A stretch of 64,000 nucleotides of DNA, taken from Candidatus Phosphoribacter hodrii (lineage in GTDB: Bacteria > Actinomycetota > Actinomycetes > Actinomycetales > Dermatophilaceae). The stretch spans positions 372,001 to 436,000 of the forward strand of contig JADJIB010000002.1 in the NCBI GenBank assembly GCA_016707175.1. The letters are read 5' to 3'. Shown here piece by piece: positions 13,272 through 21,370 of the stretch (its first letter is position 1; the number at the start of each line of letters is the position of its first letter). Below the pieces are notes generated by a model that saw nothing but the letters and a program-made list of their open reading frames with translations, had not been told where the DNA came from and did not search any database. Position numbers and translations under genes: made by a program.

Positions 13272-15803
13272 ATGCCCCACACGGCCTCCGACGGGATGGT
13301 GCACGTTCGTGGAGCCCGTGAGCACAACCTGAAGAACGTCGACGTCGACATCCCCCGGGATGCGCTGGTGGCGTTCACAGGCGTCTCCGGCTCCGGGAAG
13401 TCCTCGCTCGCGTTCGGCACGTTGTATGCCGAGGCGCAGCGCCGCTACCTCGAATCCGTCTCCCCCTATGCGCGCCGCCTCTTCCACCAGATGGCGGTGC
13501 CGGAGGTGGACGAGATCGACGGCCTGCCACCGGCCGTTGCCCTTCAACAGCAACGCGGCTCGTCCACGACCCGCTCGTCGGTCGGCAGTGTCACCACGCT
13601 GTCGAACCTCCTGCGCATGTTGTATTCGCGAGCAGGCGACTATCCGCCGGGTCAGCCGCTGCTGTATGCCGAGTCGTTCTCACCGAACACCCCGCAGGGG
13701 GCCTGCCCGACGTGCCACGGCCTGGGGCGGGTCTACGAGGTCACCGAGAAGTCCCTCGTCCCGGATGACAGCCTGACCATCCGCGAGCGGGCCATCGCCG
13801 CCTGGCCGACCGCCTGGGGCGGCCAGAACCTGCGCGACATCCTCGTCTCGATGGGGATCGACGTGGATCGACCGTGGCGCGACCTGCCGCAAGATCAACG
13901 CGAGTGGATCCTCTTCACGGACGAGCAGCCCGTGGTGCCCGTGTATGCCGGCCTGACACCTGCGGAGACACGTCGGGCGCGCAAGCACAAGGAGGAGCCG
14001 AGTTACCAGGGGACGTTCTCCAGCGCCCGCCGGCACGTCTTCACCTCGTTCGCGAACACCGAGAGCCCGAAGATGAAGAAGCGGGCGCTGCACTTCATGC
14101 TCAGCGACACGTGCCCCTTGTGCCACGGCAAGCGGCTGCGTCCGGAATCCCTGTCCGTGACGTTCGCCGGCCTGGACCTGGCCGACCTGTCGCGGCTCCC
14201 CCTGGAGGAACTCGCCCGGACCATCGAGCCCTACGCTGACGGCTCCTCGCCTCGGTTGGCGGAGGTTGCGGCCGAGCATCCCGAGCAGGCGCTGGTCATC
14301 GGCCGGATCACCGGCGATCTGCGGGCCCGCCTGAGCACCCTGCTGCAACTCGGGCTCGGCTATCTCAACCTCGAGCGCAGCACGCCCACCCTCTCCCCCG
14401 GGGAGTTGCAACGTCTGCGGCTGGCGACCCAGGTCCGCTCCAACCTGTTCGGCGTCGTCTATGTCCTGGACGAGCCCTCGGCCGGGATGCACCCAGCCGA
14501 CACCGAAGCTCTGCTGACTGCGCTCGATCGCCTCAAGGCTGCGGGCAACTCGCTCTTTGTCGTCGAGCACGATCTGGACGTCATCCGTCGCACCGACTGG
14601 ATCGTCGACGTCGGACCGGCGGCGGGCGAGCACGGCGGCACCATCCTCTACAGCGGTCCGCCCGAAGGCCTACGGGACGTGGCCAGTTCGCAGACCCGGC
14701 ACTTCCTCTTCGAGAGCGACGAGGCCCGGGCGGGGCGTGCCCCTCGCGAGCCCGAGGATTGGCTGCGCCTGCGAGGGGTGACGCGCAACAACGTCCACGA
14801 CCTGGAGATTGCCTTCCCCAAGGGCGTCTTCACGACGGTGACCGGCGTGTCCGGTTCGGGCAAGTCCAGCGTCGTGAGCCAGGCGCTCGTGGAGTTGGTC
14901 GCGCAGGCCCTGGGCTCCGACGCCCCTGCCGAGGATGCCGAAGGCGACGAATTGGAGATCGCTCCCGTGCTCACGCTGGGCGGCGAGATCGTTTCCGGCA
15001 TGGAGGGCATCAAGCGGCTGGTCCGCGTCGATCAGAAACCCATTGGGCGGACGCCGCGCTCCAACCTGGCGACCTATACCGGCGTGTTTGACCACATTCG
15101 TCGCCTGTTCGCCGCGACGCCGGCCGCGCGGGAGCGCCACTACGGCGCCGGCCGGTTCTCCTTCAACGTCCCCAAGGGTCGATGCCCGAACTGCAACGGC
15201 GAGGGCTTCGTCATGGTCGAGTTGCTGTTCCTGCCGAGCGTCTATGCGCCGTGCCCGGTGTGCAAGGGGACCCGTTACAACCCCAAGACCCTGGAGATCA
15301 CCTACCGCGGCAAGTCAATTGCCGATGTCCTCGGCATGACGGTCGATGGCGCGTGCGACTTCTTCGATGACGAGCCGGCAGTGCGACGGTCGCTGACGGT
15401 GTTGTGCGACGTCGGCCTGCAATACCTGCGGCTTGGGCAACCCGCGACCGAGTTCTCCGGCGGGGAGGCCCAACGGATCAAGCTCGCCACCGAGTTGCAG
15501 CGGCCGCAGCGCGGCGACTCCCTCTACATCCTCGATGAACCGACCACGGGGCTGCACCCGGCGGACGTGGTGCGGCTGACCCGTCAGCTCGATTCCCTGG
15601 TGGCCTCAGGCAACACCGTCATCGCGGTGGAGCATGACATGAGCATGGTGGCCGCGAGCGACTGGGTCATCGACATCGGTCCGGGCGCCGGCGCCAAGGG
15701 TGGTCAGATCGTTGCGTCCGGTCCCCCGCGAGAGGTGGCGCAGGGCCCGGGCCGCACCGCGCCCTACCTGGCGTCCTATCTGGGTTCCCCATCCGCGGGG
15801 TGA
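13272..15803 (+). CDS. UvrA paralogue (short, UvrA2-like ABC excinuclease subunit)
   Basis: 843 residues with two ABC ATPase halves. The first half has Walker A GVSGSGKSSLAFGT, zinc-finger Cys pairs (CPTCHG, CPLCHG) and signature LSPGELQRLRLA. The second has GVSGSGKSSVVSQ, CPNCNGEG with CPVCKG, signature FSGGEAQRIKLA and Walker B LYILDEPTTGLHP. After DEIDGLPPAVALQQ the chain passes almost directly to the first zinc finger, so the UvrB-binding insert of housekeeping UvrA is missing. This is the hallmark of UvrA2/DrrC-like paralogues linked to DNA-damage or drug tolerance. The ATG at 13272 is 58 bases after the dehydratase stop. Its partner is unknown. Confidence 0.85.
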   Translation: MPHTASDGMVHVRGAREHNLKNVDVDIPRDALVAFTGVSGSGKSSLAFGTLYAEAQRRYLESVSPYARRLFHQMAVPEVDEIDGLPPAVALQQQRGSSTTRSSVGSVTTLSNLLRMLYSRAGDYPPGQPLLYAESFSPNTPQGACPTCHGLGRVYEVTEKSLVPDDSLTIRERAIAAWPTAWGGQNLRDILVSMGIDVDRPWRDLPQDQREWILFTDEQPVVPVYAGLTPAETRRARKHKEEPSYQGTFSSARRHVFTSFANTESPKMKKRALHFMLSDTCPLCHGKRLRPESLSVTFAGLDLADLSRLPLEELARTIEPYADGSSPRLAEVAAEHPEQALVIGRITGDLRARLSTLLQLGLGYLNLERSTPTLSPGELQRLRLATQVRSNLFGVVYVLDEPSAGMHPADTEALLTALDRLKAAGNSLFVVEHDLDVIRRTDWIVDVGPAAGEHGGTILYSGPPEGLRDVASSQTRHFLFESDEARAGRAPREPEDWLRLRGVTRNNVHDLEIAFPKGVFTTVTGVSGSGKSSVVSQALVELVAQALGSDAPAEDAEGDELEIAPVLTLGGEIVSGMEGIKRLVRVDQKPIGRTPRSNLATYTGVFDHIRRLFAATPAARERHYGAGRFSFNVPKGRCPNCNGEGFVMVELLFLPSVYAPCPVCKGTRYNPKTLEITYRGKSIADVLGMTVDGACDFFDDEPAVRRSLTVLCDVGLQYLRLGQPATEFSGGEAQRIKLATELQRPQRGDSLYILDEPTTGLHPADVVRLTRQLDSLVASGNTVIAVEHDMSMVAASDWVIDIGPGAGAKGGQIVASGPPREVAQGPGRTAPYLASYLGSPSAG

Positions 15804-15815
15804 CCCGACGACACC

Positions 15816-16577
15816 TCAGTCGGCGAGCGGGTTGGCCATCCACGAGTGGGTCGGCTCCCCAGTGGCCAGGTCGTCCCCGCCCGCGAGCAGAGCAGGCGGG
15901 TCGGTCACCTCGCGACTGGCCAGCGTCAGCAAAAACACCCCGTCGCGCCGCCACCAGCCGGGGAACCGCTCGCTCGGGCCGGCGTGCACGACGAGGGGGC
16001 TCCAGCCATCGGGGCGCACATAGTCACCGAGAGTGACCTCGACCGAGCGAGTGTCCGCCCGCAGCCCCACGCGCAGCACCTTGAGCGCCGACTCCTTCGC
16101 CGACCACAGCAGGTTGGCGGCAACGTCCCAGCCCTCGCTGCCGAGCTCACCCTGGGAGCGCACATACTCCTGCTCGTATGCCGTGAGGTAGTCGGTCACG
16201 AACCCTCGGCTGCGCGGCTCCACGGCCTCCAGATCGACCCCCAGCGTGCCGCCCGTCAATTCGCCCTCGGGCCCGACCAGACACACCGCCCAGCCCGCCC
16301 GGTCGGTCAATGAGACATCCACCTGAGCGTGCTCGCCGTCAACGACGACGTATGGCGCTCCCCCACGCCGATTGAGCACCTCGATCCCGGCCAGGCTGGT
16401 GGGGTTCACCGGACGGCCCAGGACGGATGCGACCGCACGCTTGCCGGCCAGTCGCCGCAGCCGATACTCGGTGCGCCGCTTCGTGAAGCGCATCGTCGCC
16501 GCGCGGGCGGCCTCCTGCTCGGAGAGCCAGCCCGTCCCCTCGGGGATCGCGGCCTCACCGACCGCCAGCCATCGCAT
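15816..16577 (-). CDS. 4'-phosphopantetheinyl transferase (Sfp-type)
   Basis: ATG start at 16577 (MRWLAVGEAA); 253 residues. The frame stays open further upstream but would run through the tRNA gene, so that extension is rejected. Family motifs are TLGVDLEAVEP (Mg-binding Asp) and LWSAKESALKVLRVGL (KEAxxK-like helix). The enzyme transfers 4'-phosphopantetheine from CoA to carrier proteins. Lying 9 kb from a synthase with six ACPs, it is the obvious local candidate to activate it. It is convergent with the UvrA paralogue, 12 bases from its stop. Confidence 0.86.
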   Translation of the reverse strand: MRWLAVGEAAIPEGTGWLSEQEAARAATMRFTKRRTEYRLRRLAGKRAVASVLGRPVNPTSLAGIEVLNRRGGAPYVVVDGEHAQVDVSLTDRAGWAVCLVGPEGELTGGTLGVDLEAVEPRSRGFVTDYLTAYEQEYVRSQGELGSEGWDVAANLLWSAKESALKVLRVGLRADTRSVEVTLGDYVRPDGWSPLVVHAGPSERFPGWWRRDGVFLLTLASREVTDPPALLAGGDDLATGEPTHSWMANPLAD

Positions 16578-16694
16578 GCCGCGATCATCCCCCACACTCG
16601 GGATGCCAGGCGAGCCGACGGACGCATCGGAGGCGGCGGAACGGCATACCACCGCACGAACCGGACGCCACGAAGAGGTGTGCCGGAGACGAGT

Positions 16695-16724
16695 GCGGGA
16701 CCGGCCCCGAAGGACCGGTCCCGC
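16695..16724 (-). terminator. hairpin downstream of tRNA-Asn
   Basis: A perfect 10-bp stem GCGGGACCGG / CCGGTCCCGC (16695-16704 and 16715-16724) with a 10-base loop lies five bases beyond the 3' end of the tRNA. It is probably a GC-rich terminator without a U-tract, as is common in actinobacteria. Confidence 0.65.
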
Positions 16725-16729
16725 GTCTG

Positions 16730-16802
16730 CTCCCCCACTTGGACTCGAACCAAGAACCTGCCGGTTAACAGCCGGCTGCTCTGCCAATTGAGCTATGGAG
16801 GA
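16730..16802 (-). tRNA. tRNA-Asn (anticodon GTT)
   Basis: The minus strand reads TCCTCCATAGCTCAATTGGC at the 5' end, a D-arm with GCAGAGC, anticodon loop CTGTTAA with GTT, and a T-arm containing GGTTCGAGTCC. The acceptor stem closes with one G-T wobble and discriminator G, typical of tRNA-Asn. CCA is not encoded. The gene is 73 nt and intact. Confidence 0.95.
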
Positions 16803-16883
16803 ATGGTGCCCGGTTAGGTTAGCAAACCGAGGCCCCACAGGCTAAACGGCATCCCGTATGCCGCGACGCCTGGCCTCCCGCGC

Positions 16884-17237
16884 TCAGGAACCTTGGGTCA
16901 TGGCCTGTCCGCCGCCACTCCCTCGACCGGGCGCCTGTGCCTGCTGGAAGCCTCCGGAGCCGGTCTGTGCGCCGCGAGCACCGGGCTTCGTCCCTGCTTG
17001 GCCATTCGGCGGCGGAGCCCCGTTCTCCTGACCGGCTGCAGCGCCGCTCACGTCGCCGTTGGCCGGGAGTTGCTGGATCCGCGTGCCGTCCGGCACGGTC
17101 GATGTCGTCGCCGCGATCGTGGCCGCCCCGGCGTCGGCGAGGTGGATTCCGACCGCGCCGGCTCCGACGACGGCCGCCGCTGCTGCTGCCGTCGCCCAAC
17201 GTCGGGCAGGTGTCGTGGGGAAGGCGATCTTGCTCAT
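16884..17237 (-). CDS. small membrane-anchored or secreted protein next to apbE
   Basis: 117 residues from an ATG preceded by AAGGAG with ideal spacing. The N-terminus is basic (TPARRWATAA) and followed by an Ala/Val-rich hydrophobic stretch (about residues 15-30), so a signal anchor or uncleaved signal peptide is likely. The mature part is rich in Gly, Gln, Pro and Asn (QENGAPPPNGQAG, GSGGGQAMTQGS) and looks unstructured. Shortly after the hydrophobic segment it reads HLADAGAATIAATTSTV. It resembles the 83-residue protein on the other side of apbE, so both may be related surface proteins. Function unknown. Confidence 0.65.
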   Translation of the reverse strand: MSKIAFPTTPARRWATAAAAAAVVGAGAVGIHLADAGAATIAATTSTVPDGTRIQQLPANGDVSGAAAGQENGAPPPNGQAGTKPGARGAQTGSGGFQQAQAPGRGSGGGQAMTQGS

Positions 17238-17304
17238 GGTGCGCTCCTTCGGAAGGGGTTGGATCGTTGACCTGAGCGTCGCCCGGCCGGATGTGGCAGA
17301 CCTG

Positions 17305-18300
17305 TCAGCGGGATGCGAGCGCGTTGGCAATCTCGGCCCGCGCCTGTGAAGCGTCACTGTCCGGGACCGGCCAACCACACGTGAGCGTGACCTCGCCGTC
17401 GCAGCCGTCCAGGCGAGCCGGTATGCCGTGCGCCTGCAGCCAGGCGGGCGCGTCCGGGCCGAGGACGATGGCTGCCGTCGAAGCGGCGTTGGCCTCCAGG
17501 GCGGAAGCACCGGCACAGCTCACCTGGGCCCACGTCGACGGCGCCGTGAGGCCGGTCCTCGGGTCGACGATGTGGTGGGCGCGGTTGTGGCCAGGGTCAG
17601 TGGCCCAGGTGCGCAGTCGCGTCGATGAGGTCGCCAGGCCCTGGCCGGTCGTGGTGACGACCTGGGCCACGGCACCGTCGGCGGTCTGCACACCCACCCT
17701 CCAGCCGCCTGCGGGGAGTCGCCCGCTGACCGCGATGTCGCCGCCGAGGTTGACGAGGAATCCCCCCGGCAGCCGGTCAGCCAACAGCCCCGCGATGGTG
17801 TCGGCGGCGAACGCCTTGGCCGTCGCGCCCAGGTCAATGAGGCAACCGGCAGGCACGGTGACCCGGTCCGACGCATCGATCTCGACGTTCTCCCACCCCG
17901 GCACGTCCGCCAACCGGGTGCGCTGAAAGGAAGCCCGGTCGCGAACGGCGTCCAGGTCGGCGTCATACCCGTTGGCCACCACCGCCGATCCCACGGTGGG
18001 ATCGACGAGCCCATCGGTGACCCGTGCGGCATGCAGAGCGGCCCGGAGGGCAGCGGCGAAGGTCGGAGAAGCCAGCGTCGACGCTGGCCCACCTGCGGCG
18101 CGAGCGGCGAGGCGGCATACCTCCGAGTCGGGTCGGAACCGCGAGACTGCGAGGTCGAGCGCGTCGAGGTGCTCGCGCGCGATCGCGGTCGCCTCAGTAA
18201 GGACCGTGAGGTCGGTCGCAAGGATCCGGTTCGTCGTGCCGATCGCACGGAACTCGGCCTGCACGACCGGAACTGGGCGGGTCACCGTCTGCGAATCCAT
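17305..18300 (-). CDS. apbE: ApbE-family FAD:protein FMN transferase
   Basis: 331 residues. Family features in order: SRFRPDSEVCRLA near residue 55, TDGLVDPTVG near 95, DLGATAKAFAAD (core FAD/Mg-binding region), FLVNLGGDIAVSG, and HHIVDPRTGL followed by the conserved alanine-rich helix. ApbE enzymes attach FMN covalently to Thr or Ser of extracytoplasmic redox proteins. No obvious signal peptide is seen, so it may act in the cytoplasm or be exported another way. It lies between two small anchored proteins in the same orientation, which suggests one transcription unit and makes those proteins candidate targets, though neither shows a clear FMN-binding domain. Confidence 0.88.
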   Translation of the reverse strand: MDSQTVTRPVPVVQAEFRAIGTTNRILATDLTVLTEATAIAREHLDALDLAVSRFRPDSEVCRLAARAAGGPASTLASPTFAAALRAALHAARVTDGLVDPTVGSAVVANGYDADLDAVRDRASFQRTRLADVPGWENVEIDASDRVTVPAGCLIDLGATAKAFAADTIAGLLADRLPGGFLVNLGGDIAVSGRLPAGGWRVGVQTADGAVAQVVTTTGQGLATSSTRLRTWATDPGHNRAHHIVDPRTGLTAPSTWAQVSCAGASALEANAASTAAIVLGPDAPAWLQAHGIPARLDGCDGEVTLTCGWPVPDSDASQARAEIANALASR

Positions 18301-18313
18301 GATGGCCGACCGC

Positions 18314-18565
18314 TCAGGAGCCCGAGGTCGTGGACTGTGCGGAGCCGCTGCTGCTCGCGGGAGCCGCGACCGCGGTGAGGCCGCTGGAGGTCGAGGAGGA
18401 GTTTGTGGTCGTTGAGGACGTGGTCGTGGCCGAGGCCGTCACGGTGCTCGTCTGTGCGGCCGCATGTTGGATGCCGAACCCGCCTGCCGTCACGGCCACC
18501 GCGGCCAGCGCAGCGGCGGACCAACGACGGACGGTGCCTGGGGAGGTGGATCGCGGGGTGCTCAT
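18314..18565 (-). CDS. small Ser/Thr-rich anchored or secreted protein upstream of apbE
   Basis: I choose the ATG at 18565 (MSTPRSTSPG; 83 residues) because AAAGG lies seven bases upstream; an ATG at 18580 is poorer. A basic N-terminus (GTVRRWSAAA) leads into a hydrophobic Ala/Val segment and then AAAQTSTVTASATTTSS and a Ser/Thr/Ala tail. The order RRW, hydrophobic core, GI(Q/H) and Thr-rich region parallels the 117-residue protein beyond apbE. It ends 13 bases before apbE starts. No known domain is recognised. Confidence 0.6.
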   Translation of the reverse strand: MSTPRSTSPGTVRRWSAAALAAVAVTAGGFGIQHAAAQTSTVTASATTTSSTTTNSSSTSSGLTAVAAPASSSGSAQSTTSGS

Positions 18566-18581
18566 CGTCGGGCCTTTCATT

Positions 18582-18597
18582 GGTAGGTGGTCCTACC
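18582..18597 (-). promoter_or_regulatory. inverted repeat upstream of the small apbE-linked gene
   Basis: GGTAGG (18582-18587) and CCTACC (18592-18597) form a perfect 6-bp dyad with a 4-base centre, 17 bases upstream of the chosen start. It could be an operator or a leader hairpin; no regulator is assigned. Confidence 0.35.
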
Positions 18598-18729
18598 GTC
18601 CCCGAGCACCTTGTGCCGCCGCTGTCCGGCTCCGGTGGGGCGGGCATGCATCCGCTGTCGGTTGCCTGTGCCCAGCGTCGCCTATGTCGAAGGGGTATGC
18701 CGCGGCATCACGTCCGCGTCGCTGCCGGC

Positions 18730-19260
18730 TCAGCGAGGGGGCAGGCCGGTGTCGTCGCGAAGCTCGGCGAAGGCGATCGCAGCCGCCGCGTCGATGCTCT
18801 CCGACGGGCGGGTGCCGCGGCCAAGGACCAGTTGTTCGATGAGCTCGCCGGTGGCGAGGTTCTGGCGGATGACCGCACGCGCCTTCCGGGCACCTTCGAG
18901 GGGCAGATCGACCGATGCGACGACGCTGGCCTGGACCCGCTCGCGCAGGGTCATGAGGAAGGTGCGGGCGCTGGCCATCGGCAGCATGGTCGGGCGACCG
19001 CCATCAACGAAAGTGACTGTGAGAGTCTCCGATTCGCGCCCCCACGACGCCGCGTCGACCTCGTGCCAGGGCCGCAGCCAACGCACTGTGCCATCGGCGA
19101 ACACGGCCGCAAAGCGATGGGTTGTGGCGAGCAGCCAGGTCTGATCGGAGCGCGCACTCGCCAGGACTCGGTCGGGTCCGACTGACTCGGCGAGCACCGC
19201 CAGCACCTCGGGAGGCGGCGTGTGGTCCGGGTCGGTCCGTCGCCATCCGGGCAGTCGCAT
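18730..19260 (-). CDS. conserved-looking protein of unknown function downstream of dnaG
   Basis: 176 residues from the ATG at 19260 (MRLPGWRRTDPDH), chosen because AGAAGG lies nine bases upstream. The next ATG upstream (19269) has its Shine-Dalgarno touching the start. It begins 14 bases after the dnaG stop and is probably co-transcribed. The sequence has alternating strands such as WLLATTHRFAAVF and VRWLRPWHEVDAASWG and an amphipathic C-terminal helix (ESIDAAAAIAFAELRDD). It lacks a signal peptide or membrane segments and looks like a small cytosolic beta-rich protein. I do not recognise the family. Confidence 0.65.
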   Translation of the reverse strand: MRLPGWRRTDPDHTPPPEVLAVLAESVGPDRVLASARSDQTWLLATTHRFAAVFADGTVRWLRPWHEVDAASWGRESETLTVTFVDGGRPTMLPMASARTFLMTLRERVQASVVASVDLPLEGARKARAVIRQNLATGELIEQLVLGRGTRPSESIDAAAAIAFAELRDDTGLPPR

Positions 19261-19274
19261 AGGCACCATCCTTC

Positions 19275-21317
19275 TCACTCGTCGTCGCGGTCGCGCAAGG
19301 CAGCGAGCGCTCGTTGCAGGTCTTGCAGGCGGATCGCCGTGGCTCGGCGCCGGTCGGGGTCCGAGTCGGGCGAGGCGTCCTGTCGGCGCAATTGGCCCAG
19401 GGTGTCGGCGATTTGGCGCGAGAGGGCCACCTCGCGGACCCGCGTGACCAACGAGTCGACGTAGCGAGCCGCCGGGCGACCGGTGGTCGGGTCGAGCAGG
19501 ACCGGAAGTGGAGCCACTGCCAACTCGGCGAGCATCGGGTGGATCGCCAACGGAGCGGCCTCGGCCAGGGCACTGTGCCACGCCGGCGCGGACATCGTGG
19601 GCGCGGGCAACCCGACACCGGCGACCGTTGAGAAGACCACCTGATGGGCCGGAGCCGAGAAGTCACCGACCTCCAGCAGAGGTAGCGACAGCGGGTCGAC
19701 AACATCCGGGAATTGCAGGAGACACTGCAACAACTGGCGCTCCGCCTGGACGACGGGGTCACGCAGGTTCGGAAGCGGCAGGGATGCGGCAAGCTCGGCG
19801 TCGGTCGGCTCAAGGGACTCCTCACCGACCTCGTGCCGGTCACCGCCCTCGTGCCTCGGATCAGCCGAGCCACCGCCACCCGAACCACTCGCACCCGAAC
19901 CACTCGCACCCGAACCGCGATCCCCCGAATTGCGTTCTCCCGCAGCCCGCCCGGCCGCAGCAGAGCCGGCGCGCCCCTTCGCCTCCTTGAGGTAAGGATC
20001 CAACTCCTCGGGCGCGAACCCGATGAGCCCCGCGGCCTTGCCCTTGTATTGCATGCCTAACTTGGCGTCCCGGATGCCCAGCAGAATCGGGGCGATCGCA
20101 CTCGCCGCCTGCACCCGACCCTCGGCCGTGTCGAGGTCGAACCGCGTGACCGTCGTGCGGACGGCGAACTCGAACATCGGCACCGCATCCTCGACCAGTT
20201 CACGCACCGCCGGGTCGCCGTCGGACTGGCGCAACTCGCACGGGTCCTTGCCCCCGGGGGCCACCGCGACGAACGACTGCGACATCCAGCGTTGGTCCTC
20301 CTTGAAGGCCTTCATCGCCGCCGCCTGCCCAGCCGCGTCGCCATCGAAGGTGAAGATCACCCTGGCCGGCTCGAGGTCGGCCTCGTCGCGCATGATCCGG
20401 CGCAGCACCTTGATGTGGTCGATCCCGAACGCCGTCCCACAGGACGCGACCGCCGTCTCGACTCCTGCGAGGTGGCAGGCCATCACGTCGGTGTAGCCCT
20501 CAACGACGACTGCCACCCGCTGCGAGGAGATCGCCTTCTTCGCCGCGTCGAGCCCATAGAGCACGGTCGACTTCTTATAGATCGGCGTCTCGGAGGTGTT
20601 GAGGTACTTCGCCTCGATCCGGTCGTCGGGGAAGATCCGTCGCGCCCCGAACCCCACCGTGTCGCCAGTGATGTCGTGGATCGGCCACACGAGCCGCCCG
20701 CGGAACCGGTCATAGAGCCCCCGCGACCCACGCCCGGCCAGGCCTCCGGTCACGAGTTCGTCGTCGGTGAACCCTTTGCTGCGCAGGTGCCGGACGAGTT
20801 CCTCGCCCCCACGCGGCGCGAACCCCACCCCGAACCGCTTCGCCACCGCGCCGTCGAACCCGCGCTCGCGCATGAAGTCGCGCCCCGCGCGCGCATCCCC
20901 CGCCGCCAGCAGGTATGCCGCGTAGAACTCCTGGGCGACCCGGTGCGCCTCGATGAGCCGGGCCCGGCGACCGGCGCCCCCGGCCTCCTCGCGCCGCCCC
21001 CCGCCGTCCTCGTAACGAAGCTCGACGCCGACCTTGCCGGCCAGGCGTTCGACCGCCTCGGTGAAGGTGAGGTGCTCGATGTCGGAGACGAACTTGATGA
21101 CGTCACCGCCGACCCCGCAGCCGTAGCAGTGGTAGAAGCCGTTGTGCGGGTTGACGTTGAACGACCCGGTTTTCTCGTCATGGAACGGGCACAGACCGAC
21201 CAGCGCGGAGCCGCGTCGGGTGAGGGTGACGTGCTCGCGGACGACCTCTTCGATCGAGGTGCGCTCCTTGACGGCAAGGATGTCCTCCGCCCGGATCCTT
21301 CCCGCCACCCACGCCAC
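19275..21317 (-). CDS. dnaG: DNA primase DnaG
   Basis: 680 residues. The N-terminal zinc-binding domain has CPFH (about 43-46) and CYGCGVGGD (about 65-73). The catalytic core follows, with VVVEGYTDVMA (TOPRIM glutamate) and FTFDGDAAGQ (TOPRIM aspartates). The C-terminal helicase-interaction region begins near residue 430 and contains a low-complexity Gly/Ser linker (GDRGSGASGSGASGSG). The protein makes RNA primers at the replication fork. In this window it carries few copies of the GTATGCC word. It is the first gene of a unit with the 176-residue protein. Confidence 0.95.
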   Translation of the reverse strand: MAWVAGRIRAEDILAVKERTSIEEVVREHVTLTRRGSALVGLCPFHDEKTGSFNVNPHNGFYHCYGCGVGGDVIKFVSDIEHLTFTEAVERLAGKVGVELRYEDGGGRREEAGGAGRRARLIEAHRVAQEFYAAYLLAAGDARAGRDFMRERGFDGAVAKRFGVGFAPRGGEELVRHLRSKGFTDDELVTGGLAGRGSRGLYDRFRGRLVWPIHDITGDTVGFGARRIFPDDRIEAKYLNTSETPIYKKSTVLYGLDAAKKAISSQRVAVVVEGYTDVMACHLAGVETAVASCGTAFGIDHIKVLRRIMRDEADLEPARVIFTFDGDAAGQAAAMKAFKEDQRWMSQSFVAVAPGGKDPCELRQSDGDPAVRELVEDAVPMFEFAVRTTVTRFDLDTAEGRVQAASAIAPILLGIRDAKLGMQYKGKAAGLIGFAPEELDPYLKEAKGRAGSAAAGRAAGERNSGDRGSGASGSGASGSGGGGSADPRHEGGDRHEVGEESLEPTDAELAASLPLPNLRDPVVQAERQLLQCLLQFPDVVDPLSLPLLEVGDFSAPAHQVVFSTVAGVGLPAPTMSAPAWHSALAEAAPLAIHPMLAELAVAPLPVLLDPTTGRPAARYVDSLVTRVREVALSRQIADTLGQLRRQDASPDSDPDRRRATAIRLQDLQRALAALRDRDDE

Positions 21318-21370
21318 CTCCTCGCTTGCTGCCGCGAGTGTATGCCGTCCCGCCGACGGTCCGCCCGCCC

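Noticed and set aside
16578..16838. N-terminal extension of the phosphopantetheinyl transferase
   Set aside because: It would translate through tRNA-Asn and its terminator; the ATG at 16577 begins the family-like sequence.
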